Source of the DNA: CAZXVW01 sp964644025
Lineage (GTDB): Bacteria > Acidobacteriota > Terriglobia > Bryobacterales > Bryobacteraceae
Reading direction: 5' to 3'
DNA length: 15,401 bases
Assembly (NCBI GenBank): GCA_964644025.1
Contig: CAZXVW010000104.1
Span: forward strand, 1-15,401
The stretch's first letter is position 1. Every line of letters starts with the position of its first letter. Below, piece after piece: positions 1-6,340 of this stretch. Made by a program: the position numbers and the translations under genes. The notes under the pieces were generated by a model that did not search any database, was not told the origin of the DNA, and saw nothing but the letters and a program-made list of their open reading frames with translations.

Positions 1-649
1 CGTGTTCACACTGAATGTGCAGTTTCCGCACATGGCGAAAAGGCAACAGGCCATACGCGGGAAAGTGCTCCAACACATTCAGAGTGACAGACGTCCGACT
101 ACTAGGAAGTTTGACGACAGTCGAGAAGTTGTGCAGCTCTCTTAAGATCCCATCCTCACGCTCTACCTCATCTCTTGGCAAGAAAAACGGGAGCCATTGG
201 TAGGGCGTTCCTTGGTCACTGGAAAAGCCGTTTGCCCGGAGCCACTGCTCGGCTTTCGCCCGTGAGAACTCCAGACCTTCCGAATTGAGCGAAAAGACTT
301 GCGGGTTGTGCGAAACGGTGTAAACTGCCTTGAAGCCAATACCTTTGCGACCGATGGCCGCAGTGGACTTGTCTGAAAAATCAGTTCCACTGATAGCCTC
401 AACGGCGCTCGGCTTCAGGCCCTTACCATCATCCGCGACATAAATCGCGCCTTTACCCTGGCGGATCCTGACTACCTTCGCCTCCGCGTCATCGCTGTTC
501 TGGAGAAGTTCCCACAGCCAGCGACCAACATGGTCTTTGGCTGCCCGCTTTGCGGCTCTCGCATTTCGTACAATCTCAGTGCTGTCGGCACGGTAGACGT
601 CCAAACGCTTCTTCCAGAATTCCTCTATCGCGTCTTTCAAGCCGGCCAT
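1..649 (-). CDS. GHKL (Hsp90-fold, sacsin-like) ATPase, N-terminal part, cut by window edge
   Basis: A reading frame stays open from an ATG at 649 down to base 1, giving 216 codons. An in-frame TGA lies five codons upstream, and a GGGAG Shine-Dalgarno is 7 nt before the ATG. The three nucleotide-binding signatures of the GHKL fold are visible in order: E47-LLQN-SDDA55 (N-box, Mg2+/ATP), D73-DGKG77 (DxGxG, adenine pocket) and G100-RKGIG105-FKAVY (ATP lid). The arrangement resembles the sacsin-type N-terminal ATP-binding domain, which in bacteria usually heads large proteins, some in defence or DNA-modification neighbourhoods. It starts 12 bp after the DUF885 stop, so it may ride on that transcript. 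By hand count positions 1-180 are about 51% GC, against about 75% at 1081-1140, which suggests transfer. The C-terminal domains that would fix the function are outside the window. The fold is fairly sure; the role is unknown. Confidence 0.85.
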   Translation of the reverse strand, partial: MAGLKDAIEEFWKKRLDVYRADSTEIVRNARAAKRAAKDHVGRWLWELLQNSDDAEAKVVRIRQGKGAIYVADDGKGLKPSAVEAISGTDFSDKSTAAIGRKGIGFKAVYTVSHNPQVFSLNSEGLEFSRAKAEQWLRANGFSSDQGTPYQWLPFFLPRDEVEREDGILRELHNFSTVVKLPSSRTSVTLNVLEHFPAYGLLPFRHVRKLHIQCEH

Positions 650-661
650 TTCCGATCTCCC

Positions 662-2416
662 TCATTTGAGAGGTACTCCCGTCACCAGCCTGGCCAGCAC
701 CGGCACCGGGACGGCGCCCTCCTTGAGCATCGTTTCGTGGAAGCGGGCGAGCTGGAAGCGGTCGCCTTCAACCGATCGGTAGAGCCGCCGGAGGCGATGC
801 CAATCCCGCCAGCCCACGAAGTAGGTCGGCAACTGGCAGGAGGAGAGCTTGGCGCGGACCAGCTTACCGGAAGCTTCCTCCGGCTCCTGGAAAGCCCGGT
901 CCGTCATCAGCGACATCGCCTCGGCGTCGCTCATTCCCGTCGTCTGGAGCCGCACGTCAAGGATGGCATTGGCCATCACCCGGAGTTGCTGCTTGAGGAA
1001 GGTGAGCCGCAGCTCCGGGCTGTGGTCGAGGTAGCCCTCATCGAGCATCATCTCGGTCGCGTAGACCGCCCAGCCCTCGATGTACGGCCCGTTGCCGAAC
1101 AGCGCCCGGACCAGGCGCCGGCTCTCCGGCTCGACGCGGTTGGCGTATTCGAACTGGACGTAGTGGCCCGGCATGGCCTCGTGAATGGTCAGCAGTTTCA
1201 ACCCGTAGAAGTTGTACTCCCGGAGTTTCGAGGCGATGCGCTCCTTTGGCCAGTCCGGCGGAATCGGCGTGATCCAGTAGAAGGCGCCCAGCTCCGGCTC
1301 GAGCGGCGGGGCGGGATTGAAGCCGCCCACCGAATAAATCCCGCGCATGAACTCCGGGGTGGGGATCACCTGGAGATTGTTCCCGGTCAGCAGCGGGACG
1401 AGTCCGCGGCGGGCCACGAAGTCGGTGGCTTCTTTCAGATCGCGGCGGGCTTCGGCCACGTAGGTTTCCGGGGTCGGGCGCCGCTCGGCGATCTTGTCCA
1501 GCACCTGCCGGATGACCGTGTCGGGATCGCTCCGGTCCGTGGCGCGCGGATACATCTTCTGGTGGAGCTGCACGGCGATCTGGTACATCTGCCGCCGGAC
1601 CTGTTCGAATTCCTTTTCCGCTTCGTCGAGCACCTGATCCGGCCCGGCGTCGGTGGCGATCACGTAGCGGAATTTCTTGGCGTAATTCTCCCGGCCGAGC
1701 CGCCAGTCACCGCGGCGCTTGGCCAGATCGTTCTTCAGAAACTCATCGAAGCCGGCCAGCGCGGCCAGCGCCTCACCGGCGGCCCGCTCGTAGTCTTCAC
1801 GAAGTGCGGCCGGGACGGCTTCGCGGAGAGTCTTGTCGATGAGACGGACGTTTCCTTCCAGTTCCTGCCGCGCCACCCGGTTCCAGACCTCGGGCGCGTC
1901 GGCCAGGTTGGCCCGGGCCTGTTCCAGCAGCGCCGGGACTTTCTCCAGCCGCGCCACGATGTGGCGGAAACGCTCCGGACGGGGCGCGTAATCCAGCACG
2001 TAACAGTTGAACAGCGCCGTGCCGATCAGCTCGACGTAGACGGTGGGGTTGTGCCGGTAGGCTTGAATCGTATCCAGGTCCAGCAGCCCCAGGCCGATCT
2101 GGTCGTTGAGAATCGCCAGGTCCGCTTTTTCCTCGGCTGAGAGCCGGCCGGCGTCGAGGCCGCCGAGCCGTTGCTCGAAATCGCGGTAGAGTCGGCGCTT
2201 CCGCTCCAGGCCCGCCGGGCTGTAATCGTCCAGTAGCTCATCCAGGACCACGCCCTGGTGCTGGTGATAACCGGCTCCGGTGGCGGTTACCGGCGACAGC
2301 GCCAGCGTCGAATAGACGAAATCCTTTTCCAATTGACCGAAATCCACCTCCGCGGGCGGGGGGGCGCAACCGGCGGCGAGCACCGTTACCAGACAAACCA
2401 GGACCATTGTGCGCAT
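662..2416 (-). CDS. DUF885 family lipoprotein, putative metallopeptidase-like
   Basis: This is a 584-residue protein. I chose the ATG at 2416 because it yields a clean lipoprotein signal, MRTMVLVCLVTVLAAGC, with lipobox LAAGC and acylated Cys17. An upstream in-frame ATG at 2458 would bury this signal behind 14 polar residues. The mature protein has the hallmarks of the DUF885 family: HEAMPGH around residues 412-418, which resembles a gluzincin-type zinc motif, and EGWAVYATEMM around 447, where a downstream Glu may be the third ligand. The typical family ending, FHETMLKEGAVPVPVLARLV, is present, so the gene is full length. It is probably exported and anchored in a membrane. Members are often annotated as uncharacterised or peptidase-like; the substrate is unknown. 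A 536-codon open frame on the opposite strand is a GC-rich shadow. Confidence 0.92.
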   Translation of the reverse strand: MRTMVLVCLVTVLAAGCAPPPAEVDFGQLEKDFVYSTLALSPVTATGAGYHQHQGVVLDELLDDYSPAGLERKRRLYRDFEQRLGGLDAGRLSAEEKADLAILNDQIGLGLLDLDTIQAYRHNPTVYVELIGTALFNCYVLDYAPRPERFRHIVARLEKVPALLEQARANLADAPEVWNRVARQELEGNVRLIDKTLREAVPAALREDYERAAGEALAALAGFDEFLKNDLAKRRGDWRLGRENYAKKFRYVIATDAGPDQVLDEAEKEFEQVRRQMYQIAVQLHQKMYPRATDRSDPDTVIRQVLDKIAERRPTPETYVAEARRDLKEATDFVARRGLVPLLTGNNLQVIPTPEFMRGIYSVGGFNPAPPLEPELGAFYWITPIPPDWPKERIASKLREYNFYGLKLLTIHEAMPGHYVQFEYANRVEPESRRLVRALFGNGPYIEGWAVYATEMMLDEGYLDHSPELRLTFLKQQLRVMANAILDVRLQTTGMSDAEAMSLMTDRAFQEPEEASGKLVRAKLSSCQLPTYFVGWRDWHRLRRLYRSVEGDRFQLARFHETMLKEGAVPVPVLARLVTGVPLK

Positions 2417-2425
2417 GATGTTCCG

Positions 2426-2431
2426 ATTGTA
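2426..2431 (-). promoter_or_regulatory. candidate -10 box (TACAAT) for the DUF885 gene
   Basis: TACAAT read on the minus strand ends 9 nt before the ATG at 2416. No Shine-Dalgarno is seen in the intervening CGGAACATC. Transcription would begin within about two bases of the start codon, so the message would be almost leaderless. No good -35 is visible at the usual distance. Confidence 0.4.
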
Positions 2432-2478
2432 ACCTCTGGCGGATGGCCTCACCAGCAATGGCTGCGTGCCTCGGCGGC

Positions 2479-2964
2479 TTAATAGATCTGGAAGCAGAAA
2501 ACCTTGTTCGATCCCTCGGGAGTGAGACAGTACTCGCCGTTGTCGAGGTATTCGTTGGCTTCGATCCAGAACAGGTTCTCGTCCAGTTTCTTGAGCAGCA
2601 GATGACGCGGCCGCGGCCCGCGCTTCTTCCGGTTCTTGGGGAACGCGGTTTCGCGATGCCCCTTGACGACTTTCATCGAATAGAGCTGAAGCTGTTCCGG
2701 CGAGATCTCCTCGGAAAGGAGAATGAAGATCGGCTCGGCCAGCGGCGTGCGGACCGGCGAGGCGGCGCCGGGCACGATGTAGGCGATTTCCTTCTTGCGC
2801 TCCTCTTCGCGCGCTTCCTCCTGTTCGGTTTCAATCAGGTTTTCGGCGTGAAGCAGATAAGGGACGTCGGCCTTGGGCGGCGGCGGCCCGTGGTATTCCT
2901 GGGCCGGCGCGATGAGCGCGACCGCGAAGGGAAGCAGGATGACAAGGCTGGCGAAGCGGCCCAT
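2479..2964 (-). CDS. small secreted protein of unknown function
   Basis: The product is 161 residues. A Sec signal peptide is clear: MGR followed by a hydrophobic run to about residue 20, with cleavage likely near A21-Q22. A Pro-rich stretch (GPPPPK, 26-31) and a highly charged segment (about 46-60, many E, K and R) follow. Then comes a basic patch (NRKKRGPRPR, 111-120) and a compact C-terminal part, GEYCLTPEGSNKVFCFQIY, with two cysteines (146 and 157) that could form a disulfide outside the cytoplasm. I do not recognise a named family. It lies 53 bp downstream of the aminotransferase stop on the same strand but has its own -10-like box. The signal peptide and coherent composition support a real gene. 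Confidence 0.8.
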   Translation of the reverse strand: MGRFASLVILLPFAVALIAPAQEYHGPPPPKADVPYLLHAENLIETEQEEAREEERKKEIAYIVPGAASPVRTPLAEPIFILLSEEISPEQLQLYSMKVVKGHRETAFPKNRKKRGPRPRHLLLKKLDENLFWIEANEYLDNGEYCLTPEGSNKVFCFQIY

Positions 2965-2970
2965 AAAGCC

Positions 2971-2976
2971 ATTCTA
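2971..2976 (-). promoter_or_regulatory. candidate -10 box (TAGAAT) for the small secreted protein gene
   Basis: TAGAAT on the minus strand is separated from the ATG at 2964 by only 6 nt (GGCTTT), leaving no room for a Shine-Dalgarno. This is consistent with a leaderless message. A -35 element is not evident. Confidence 0.4.
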
Positions 2977-3017
2977 CTGTCTACTGGCTGCTGCCGGGGA
3001 CCCTGGCGCGCGCCGGC

Positions 3018-4163
3018 TCAGGGAAGCGCTTCCAGCATCCGTTCGACGTCGGCCGGAGCGATGTAGAAGTGCGGTGAGCTTCGCACCCATCCCTGGCGGG
3101 TGGCGGCGAGCACGCCGGCCGCTCGCAGCCGTTCCACTACCAGCCGGCTGTCGGTGCCGTCGCGGCGGAAGCTGACGATTCCGGAACTGGTAGCCGGCGT
3201 GCGTTCTCCGAGCACCTGGTACCCTTTCCGGCGGACGCCCGCGGCGATCTGGTCCGCCCGCTCGAGAACCGCCGCCGCAATCGGCCCGGTCCCCACGCTT
3301 AACAGAAACTCGATTGCCGCCCGCAGCCCGAAGCAGCCGATCGTGTTGAGCGTGCCCGGCTCATAGCGGCCGGCGTCGTCGCGCAGCGTCATGTCGCGTG
3401 AGCCGTAGTCGGCGTAATGGGCCACGTTCGTCCAGCCGAACTCGACCGGCTCGATCTGGTCCTGAACGTCGCGCCGCACGTAGAGGATGCCGCATCCTTC
3501 CGGTCCCAGCAACCACTTGTGACCGTCGGCCGCCAGGGCGTGAATCCGCGCCCGGCGCACATCGAGTGGCAGCGCCCCCAGGCCCTGGATGGCGTCCACG
3601 AAGAACAGGCAGCCGTGGCGGTGGCAGATTTCGCCGATGGCTTCCAGGTTCGCGCGGTGGCCGCTCAGGTAGTTGACAAAGCTCACCGCCAGCAGGCGCG
3701 CTCCCCGGCAGGCGCGCTCGATCACCTCCGGCGGGTCGAGAATTGAGAGCCACTCGACGCGCACGCCGCGGGCCTCAAGTCTCTTCCACGGGTAGAAGTT
3801 CGCCGGGAATTCCTCGCGGAAGCCCACCACCTTGTCACCCGCCCGCCAGTCGATGCCAAGGGCCACGGTGGCGATCCCTTCCGAGGTGTTCTTCACGATG
3901 GCGATCTCGGCGGCGTCCGCCCCGATCAGCTTCGCGGCGGCGCGCCGCAAACCCGCGTAAGCCTCCAGCCATTCCGGATAATGGTAGGAGCCGTGTTCGC
4001 AGGCGTCCGCGGCGAGGCGCTTCATTGCGTCGGCGGCTGGTTTCACCAGCGGAGCCACCGCGGCGTGATTCAGGTAAATGAAGCGCCTGGTCACGGGGAA
4101 ATGGTCGCGGTAGCGCCGCCAAAGCTCTTCCGGGCGGTTCCGGTTCGATTCGTCGTAACCCAT
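3018..4163 (-). CDS. class-V PLP-dependent aminotransferase (cysteine desulfurase-like fold)
   Basis: A full-length 381-residue fold-type I PLP enzyme. It opens with YLNHAAVAPL (30-39), typical of the class-V group. N92-T93-S94 sits in the phosphate-binding region. D190 in FVDAIQ should contact the pyridine nitrogen, with Q193 beside the ring. K216 in ADGHKWLLGPEG is the Schiff-base lysine. R361 in VRSSPHFYI is the expected substrate-carboxylate arginine. No catalytic Cys loop of NifS/SufS type stands out. The enzyme could be an isopenicillin-N-epimerase-like, kynureninase-like or other class-V aminotransferase or lyase, and the substrate cannot be told from the sequence. Neighbouring genes give no pathway hint. 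The ATG at 4163 has no Shine-Dalgarno, but a TATAGT box lies 7 nt upstream. Confidence 0.93.
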   Translation of the reverse strand: MGYDESNRNRPEELWRRYRDHFPVTRRFIYLNHAAVAPLVKPAADAMKRLAADACEHGSYHYPEWLEAYAGLRRAAAKLIGADAAEIAIVKNTSEGIATVALGIDWRAGDKVVGFREEFPANFYPWKRLEARGVRVEWLSILDPPEVIERACRGARLLAVSFVNYLSGHRANLEAIGEICHRHGCLFFVDAIQGLGALPLDVRRARIHALAADGHKWLLGPEGCGILYVRRDVQDQIEPVEFGWTNVAHYADYGSRDMTLRDDAGRYEPGTLNTIGCFGLRAAIEFLLSVGTGPIAAAVLERADQIAAGVRRKGYQVLGERTPATSSGIVSFRRDGTDSRLVVERLRAAGVLAATRQGWVRSSPHFYIAPADVERMLEALP

Positions 4164-4170
4164 CAGGAAA

Positions 4171-4176
4171 ACTATA
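4171..4176 (-). promoter_or_regulatory. candidate -10 box (TATAGT) for the aminotransferase gene
   Basis: TATAGT on the minus strand lies 7 nt from the ATG at 4163, exactly where a -10 would place the first base of the message on the start codon. No Shine-Dalgarno is seen. Just upstream, positions 4186-4200 form a small inverted repeat (CAGCA, five bases, TGCTG) that could be an operator, though it may be chance. Confidence 0.45.
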
Positions 4177-4258
4177 CGTTAACTACAGCAGGAGGTGCTG
4201 TACGGGCCGGTTCTCCTCGGGGCAGGCAAGATTCCGGATTCGCCGGCCGCAACAGGTC

Positions 4259-4264
4259 TATAAT
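4259..4264 (+). promoter_or_regulatory. consensus -10 box (TATAAT) for the M48 protease gene
   Basis: A perfect TATAAT lies 33 nt before the M48 start. Unlike its minus-strand neighbours, this gene has a proper leader with Shine-Dalgarno GGAAGGAG at 4284-4291, 6 nt before the ATG. The -35 region (around 4236-4241) is a poor match to TTGACA. The 134-bp gap 4164-4297 serves divergent transcription of the aminotransferase and this gene. Confidence 0.6.
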
Positions 4265-4297
4265 GGGGCTAGGAACGGTCCTGGGAAGGAGTCCAAG

Positions 4298-5305
4298 ATG
4301 AGACGTTTGCTGAGAACGAACGTCGGTATCCTGGCGCTGCTGGCATTGCTGGCGCCGGCTGGCGCCGTGGCCAAGGACAAGAAGCTCCCGCCGAAGAAAG
4401 ATCCGGATCAAATCGGCAACCGCGACGTGGGCAAGGGGGTCAATTTCTATTCGATCGAAAAAGAAATCGCCATGGGCAAGCGTTATGCCCAGGAGGTGGA
4501 GCGGCAGGCGAAGATTGTGGACGACCCGGTGATCTCCGAATACGTCAACCGCGTCGGCCAGAACCTGGCCCGCAATTCCGACGTGAAGATCCCGGTCACC
4601 GTCAAGGTGATCGACAGCGACGAGGTCAACGCATTCGCCTTGCCCGGGGGGTTCATGTTCGTGAATACGGGCTTGATCCTCAGAGCGGACACCGAAGCGG
4701 AGCTGGCCGGGGTGATGGCCCATGAACTGGCTCACGTGGCGGCGCGCCATGGCACCCGCCAGGTTACCCGCGGCCAGATCATTAACCTGGCCTCGATCCC
4801 GCTGATCTTCATGGGCGGGTGGACCGGCTATGGAATCCGGCAAGGGGCAAGCCTGCTGATTCCGATGGGCTTCTTGAAGTTCTCCCGCGGGTTTGAAAAA
4901 GAAGCGGACTTGCTGGGGCTGCAGTACCTGTACAAGGCCGGCTACGACCCTTCCGCGTTTATTGACTTCTTCGAGAAGCTCCTGGCGGCGGAAAAGCGGA
5001 AACCGGGTACGATGGCGAAGGTTTTCGCCTCTCACCCTCCCACTGGCGACCGGATCAAGAACGCCCAGAAAAACATCCAGCAGTTGTTGGAGGAGAAACC
5101 GGAATACGTCGTGACCACCTCGGAGTTCAACAAGGTGAAGGCCCGGCTGATGGCGCTGGAGAATCGCCACCGCGTGGGCAAAGAAGAGGACGAAGGACGG
5201 CCGCGGCTCCGCAAGCGCGGCTCCGGCCGGGTGGACTCCGAGGGTAAGGAACTTCCCAAGGCGAAGGACGAGGACGAGCGGCCGACGCTGAAACGGCGCC
5301 AGTAG
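4298..5305 (+). CDS. secreted/periplasmic M48 family zinc metalloprotease
   Basis: A 335-residue M48 peptidase. A signal peptide covers residues 1-25 (MRRLLRTN plus a hydrophobic run, cleavage near AVA-KD). The zinc motif is H142-E143-LAH146, and the third ligand is probably E202 in FEKEADLLGLQY, as is usual for M48. The ASHPPTGDRI segment (244-253) is a common feature of periplasmic BepA/LoiP-like members. No multi-pass membrane core is present, so it is not of the HtpX or Ste24 membrane type. It likely degrades or quality-controls envelope proteins. The C-terminal tail from about 290 is unusually charged (E, D, K and R rich) and looks disordered. The gene stands alone, with its own promoter and a terminator downstream. 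Confidence 0.94.
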   Translation: MRRLLRTNVGILALLALLAPAGAVAKDKKLPPKKDPDQIGNRDVGKGVNFYSIEKEIAMGKRYAQEVERQAKIVDDPVISEYVNRVGQNLARNSDVKIPVTVKVIDSDEVNAFALPGGFMFVNTGLILRADTEAELAGVMAHELAHVAARHGTRQVTRGQIINLASIPLIFMGGWTGYGIRQGASLLIPMGFLKFSRGFEKEADLLGLQYLYKAGYDPSAFIDFFEKLLAAEKRKPGTMAKVFASHPPTGDRIKNAQKNIQQLLEEKPEYVVTTSEFNKVKARLMALENRHRVGKEEDEGRPRLRKRGSGRVDSEGKELPKAKDEDERPTLKRRQ

Positions 5306-5339
5306 AATTCCTCCCTGGTTCCGCACCTGGCCAATTTAC

Positions 5340-5371
5340 CCGCCTCCGGCCCGGCCGGGGGCGGTTTTTTT
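5340..5371 (+). terminator. strong rho-independent terminator after the M48 gene
   Basis: An 11-bp GC-rich stem (5340-5350 pairing with 5354-5364, one G-U pair) closes a 3-nt loop and is followed directly by seven T residues (5365-5371). The orientation fits the M48 transcript. The opposite side lacks a matching T-run for the convergent minus-strand gene that ends at 5417. Confidence 0.9.
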
Positions 5372-5416
5372 ATCCGGCCTCGCTGACTTCCGCCGCCTTT
5401 CGGGTCCGAAACCCCG

Positions 5417-6340
5417 TTAATCGACGAAGCCGAGCGCTTGCAGGATTGCTTTCGGTTGGCCGTCTTCGAAAATGTTCACGGTGCCCACCTGGCGGCCATT
5501 CTCGAGCGCCACTGCGTAAGGCGGATCGCCGAAGTGGAACACCTGCCGGAGTTTCTCCGAGTCACTCGAAATCGGCTTCTGCCATCCGCTGGCTTCGACG
5601 AACTGGCCGGCGAGCTGCTTGCGTTCGGTGGGCACCATAATGATGTGAACGTCGCGCCAGTGATATTCCGACATCTCCTGGGCGCTGAACAGGCAGTGCG
5701 TGCACTCCGGGTCAAAGAAGTAGAGGAACACGCGGCCTTCCCGAAGAGGAAACGGCTTGCCGTCCACCAGAATGGAATCAGGGGCGCGGACGCCCGCGGG
5801 TTGTGTGAGAGCCACGCCCAGGGACACGCCGGCGAACACTCCCACGGCGGCCAGCACCAGGGCGGCGCTTTTGACCCCGTACGGGCGGCGGCTCCAGATG
5901 CCGGCGAACACGGCCATCAACAGCATCACGGCGTCGCCGACAAAGAAGGCGGGGCCGACGGCGCGCTTGATCCACGGGAAGCAGTTACATTCGTCGCCGA
6001 CGAGCCGGCTGTAGTTGAAGCCGATGTAAAACAGGAAAGCAACCAGCAGGAGCCCGGCCAGCCAGGCGCCCCACCGGCGAAACCGCGGCACCAACAGCAT
6101 CACGCCGGACAGCGTTTCCGAGATGCCGAAGGCCAGGGCCGCCGGGATGCTCAGGGCGGCGGGAACCAGCGCCTGGTGCATGCGCGTGGCCGCCGCGATC
6201 GGGTCGGTGATTTTCCAGATGCCGGCTGCCAGCATCACCCCTGCGAGCGAAACCGCTGAAATGACAGAGAGAATGGTCTTCCAGGCCGGCACTTCCCAGG
6301 AGCCGACCCGGCGTGAGAGGTATGCAATACTGTCATCCAT
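5417..6340 (-). CDS. MauE/DoxX-like membrane protein fused to a thioredoxin-like domain
   Basis: A 307-residue protein in two parts. Residues about 22-180 contain around five hydrophobic segments (near 24-42, 61-85, 92-110, 130-149 and 158-178), with E117-C-N-C120-F in a loop resembling the CxCF motif of MauE/DoxX redox-associated membrane proteins. Residues about 185-307 are soluble, with YFFDPECTHC: Cys213 and Cys216 form a CxxC like that of thioredoxin/TlpA proteins, and a PPYAVAL segment near 273 may be the cis-Pro loop. The likely role is electron relay or disulfide and thiol chemistry at the membrane; the partner is unknown. I used the ATG at 6340 rather than the one at 6415 because the extra 25 residues are polar and lie inside the divergent gene. 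A TAAAAT box lies 7 nt upstream and there is no Shine-Dalgarno. Confidence 0.85.
   Translation of the reverse strand: MDDSIAYLSRRVGSWEVPAWKTILSVISAVSLAGVMLAAGIWKITDPIAAATRMHQALVPAALSIPAALAFGISETLSGVMLLVPRFRRWGAWLAGLLLVAFLFYIGFNYSRLVGDECNCFPWIKRAVGPAFFVGDAVMLLMAVFAGIWSRRPYGVKSAALVLAAVGVFAGVSLGVALTQPAGVRAPDSILVDGKPFPLREGRVFLYFFDPECTHCLFSAQEMSEYHWRDVHIIMVPTERKQLAGQFVEASGWQKPISSDSEKLRQVFHFGDPPYAVALENGRQVGTVNIFEDGQPKAILQALGFVD
6328..6333 (+). promoter_or_regulatory. weak candidate -10 box (TACTGT) for the amidohydrolase gene
   Basis: TACTGT fits TANNNT and ends 5 nt before the ATG at 6339. No Shine-Dalgarno is at usable distance; the nearest purine run, GAGAGG at 6315-6320, is 18 nt away. It is the weakest of the leaderless candidates in this window. 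Confidence 0.25.

Noticed and set aside
163..402. A 79-codon minus-strand frame near the left edge
   Set aside because: It is out of frame with the GHKL ATPase reading, which is longer, reaches the edge and carries three ordered ATP-binding motifs.
530..2140. A 536-codon open frame on the plus strand opposite the DUF885 gene
   Set aside because: Its translation is rich in R, H, G and P with no recognisable motif, and the minus strand carries a complete, motif-bearing DUF885 lipoprotein. Long antisense frames are expected in GC-rich genes.
4186..4200. Inverted repeat CAGCA / TGCTG as a regulator operator
   Set aside because: A five-base stem is too short to separate from chance; it is mentioned only beside the -10 box.
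4172..5326. A 384-codon open frame antisense to the M48 protease
   Set aside because: It has low-complexity His/Arg/Leu-rich content, while the plus strand has a signal peptide, HELAH zinc motif, ribosome site, promoter and terminator.
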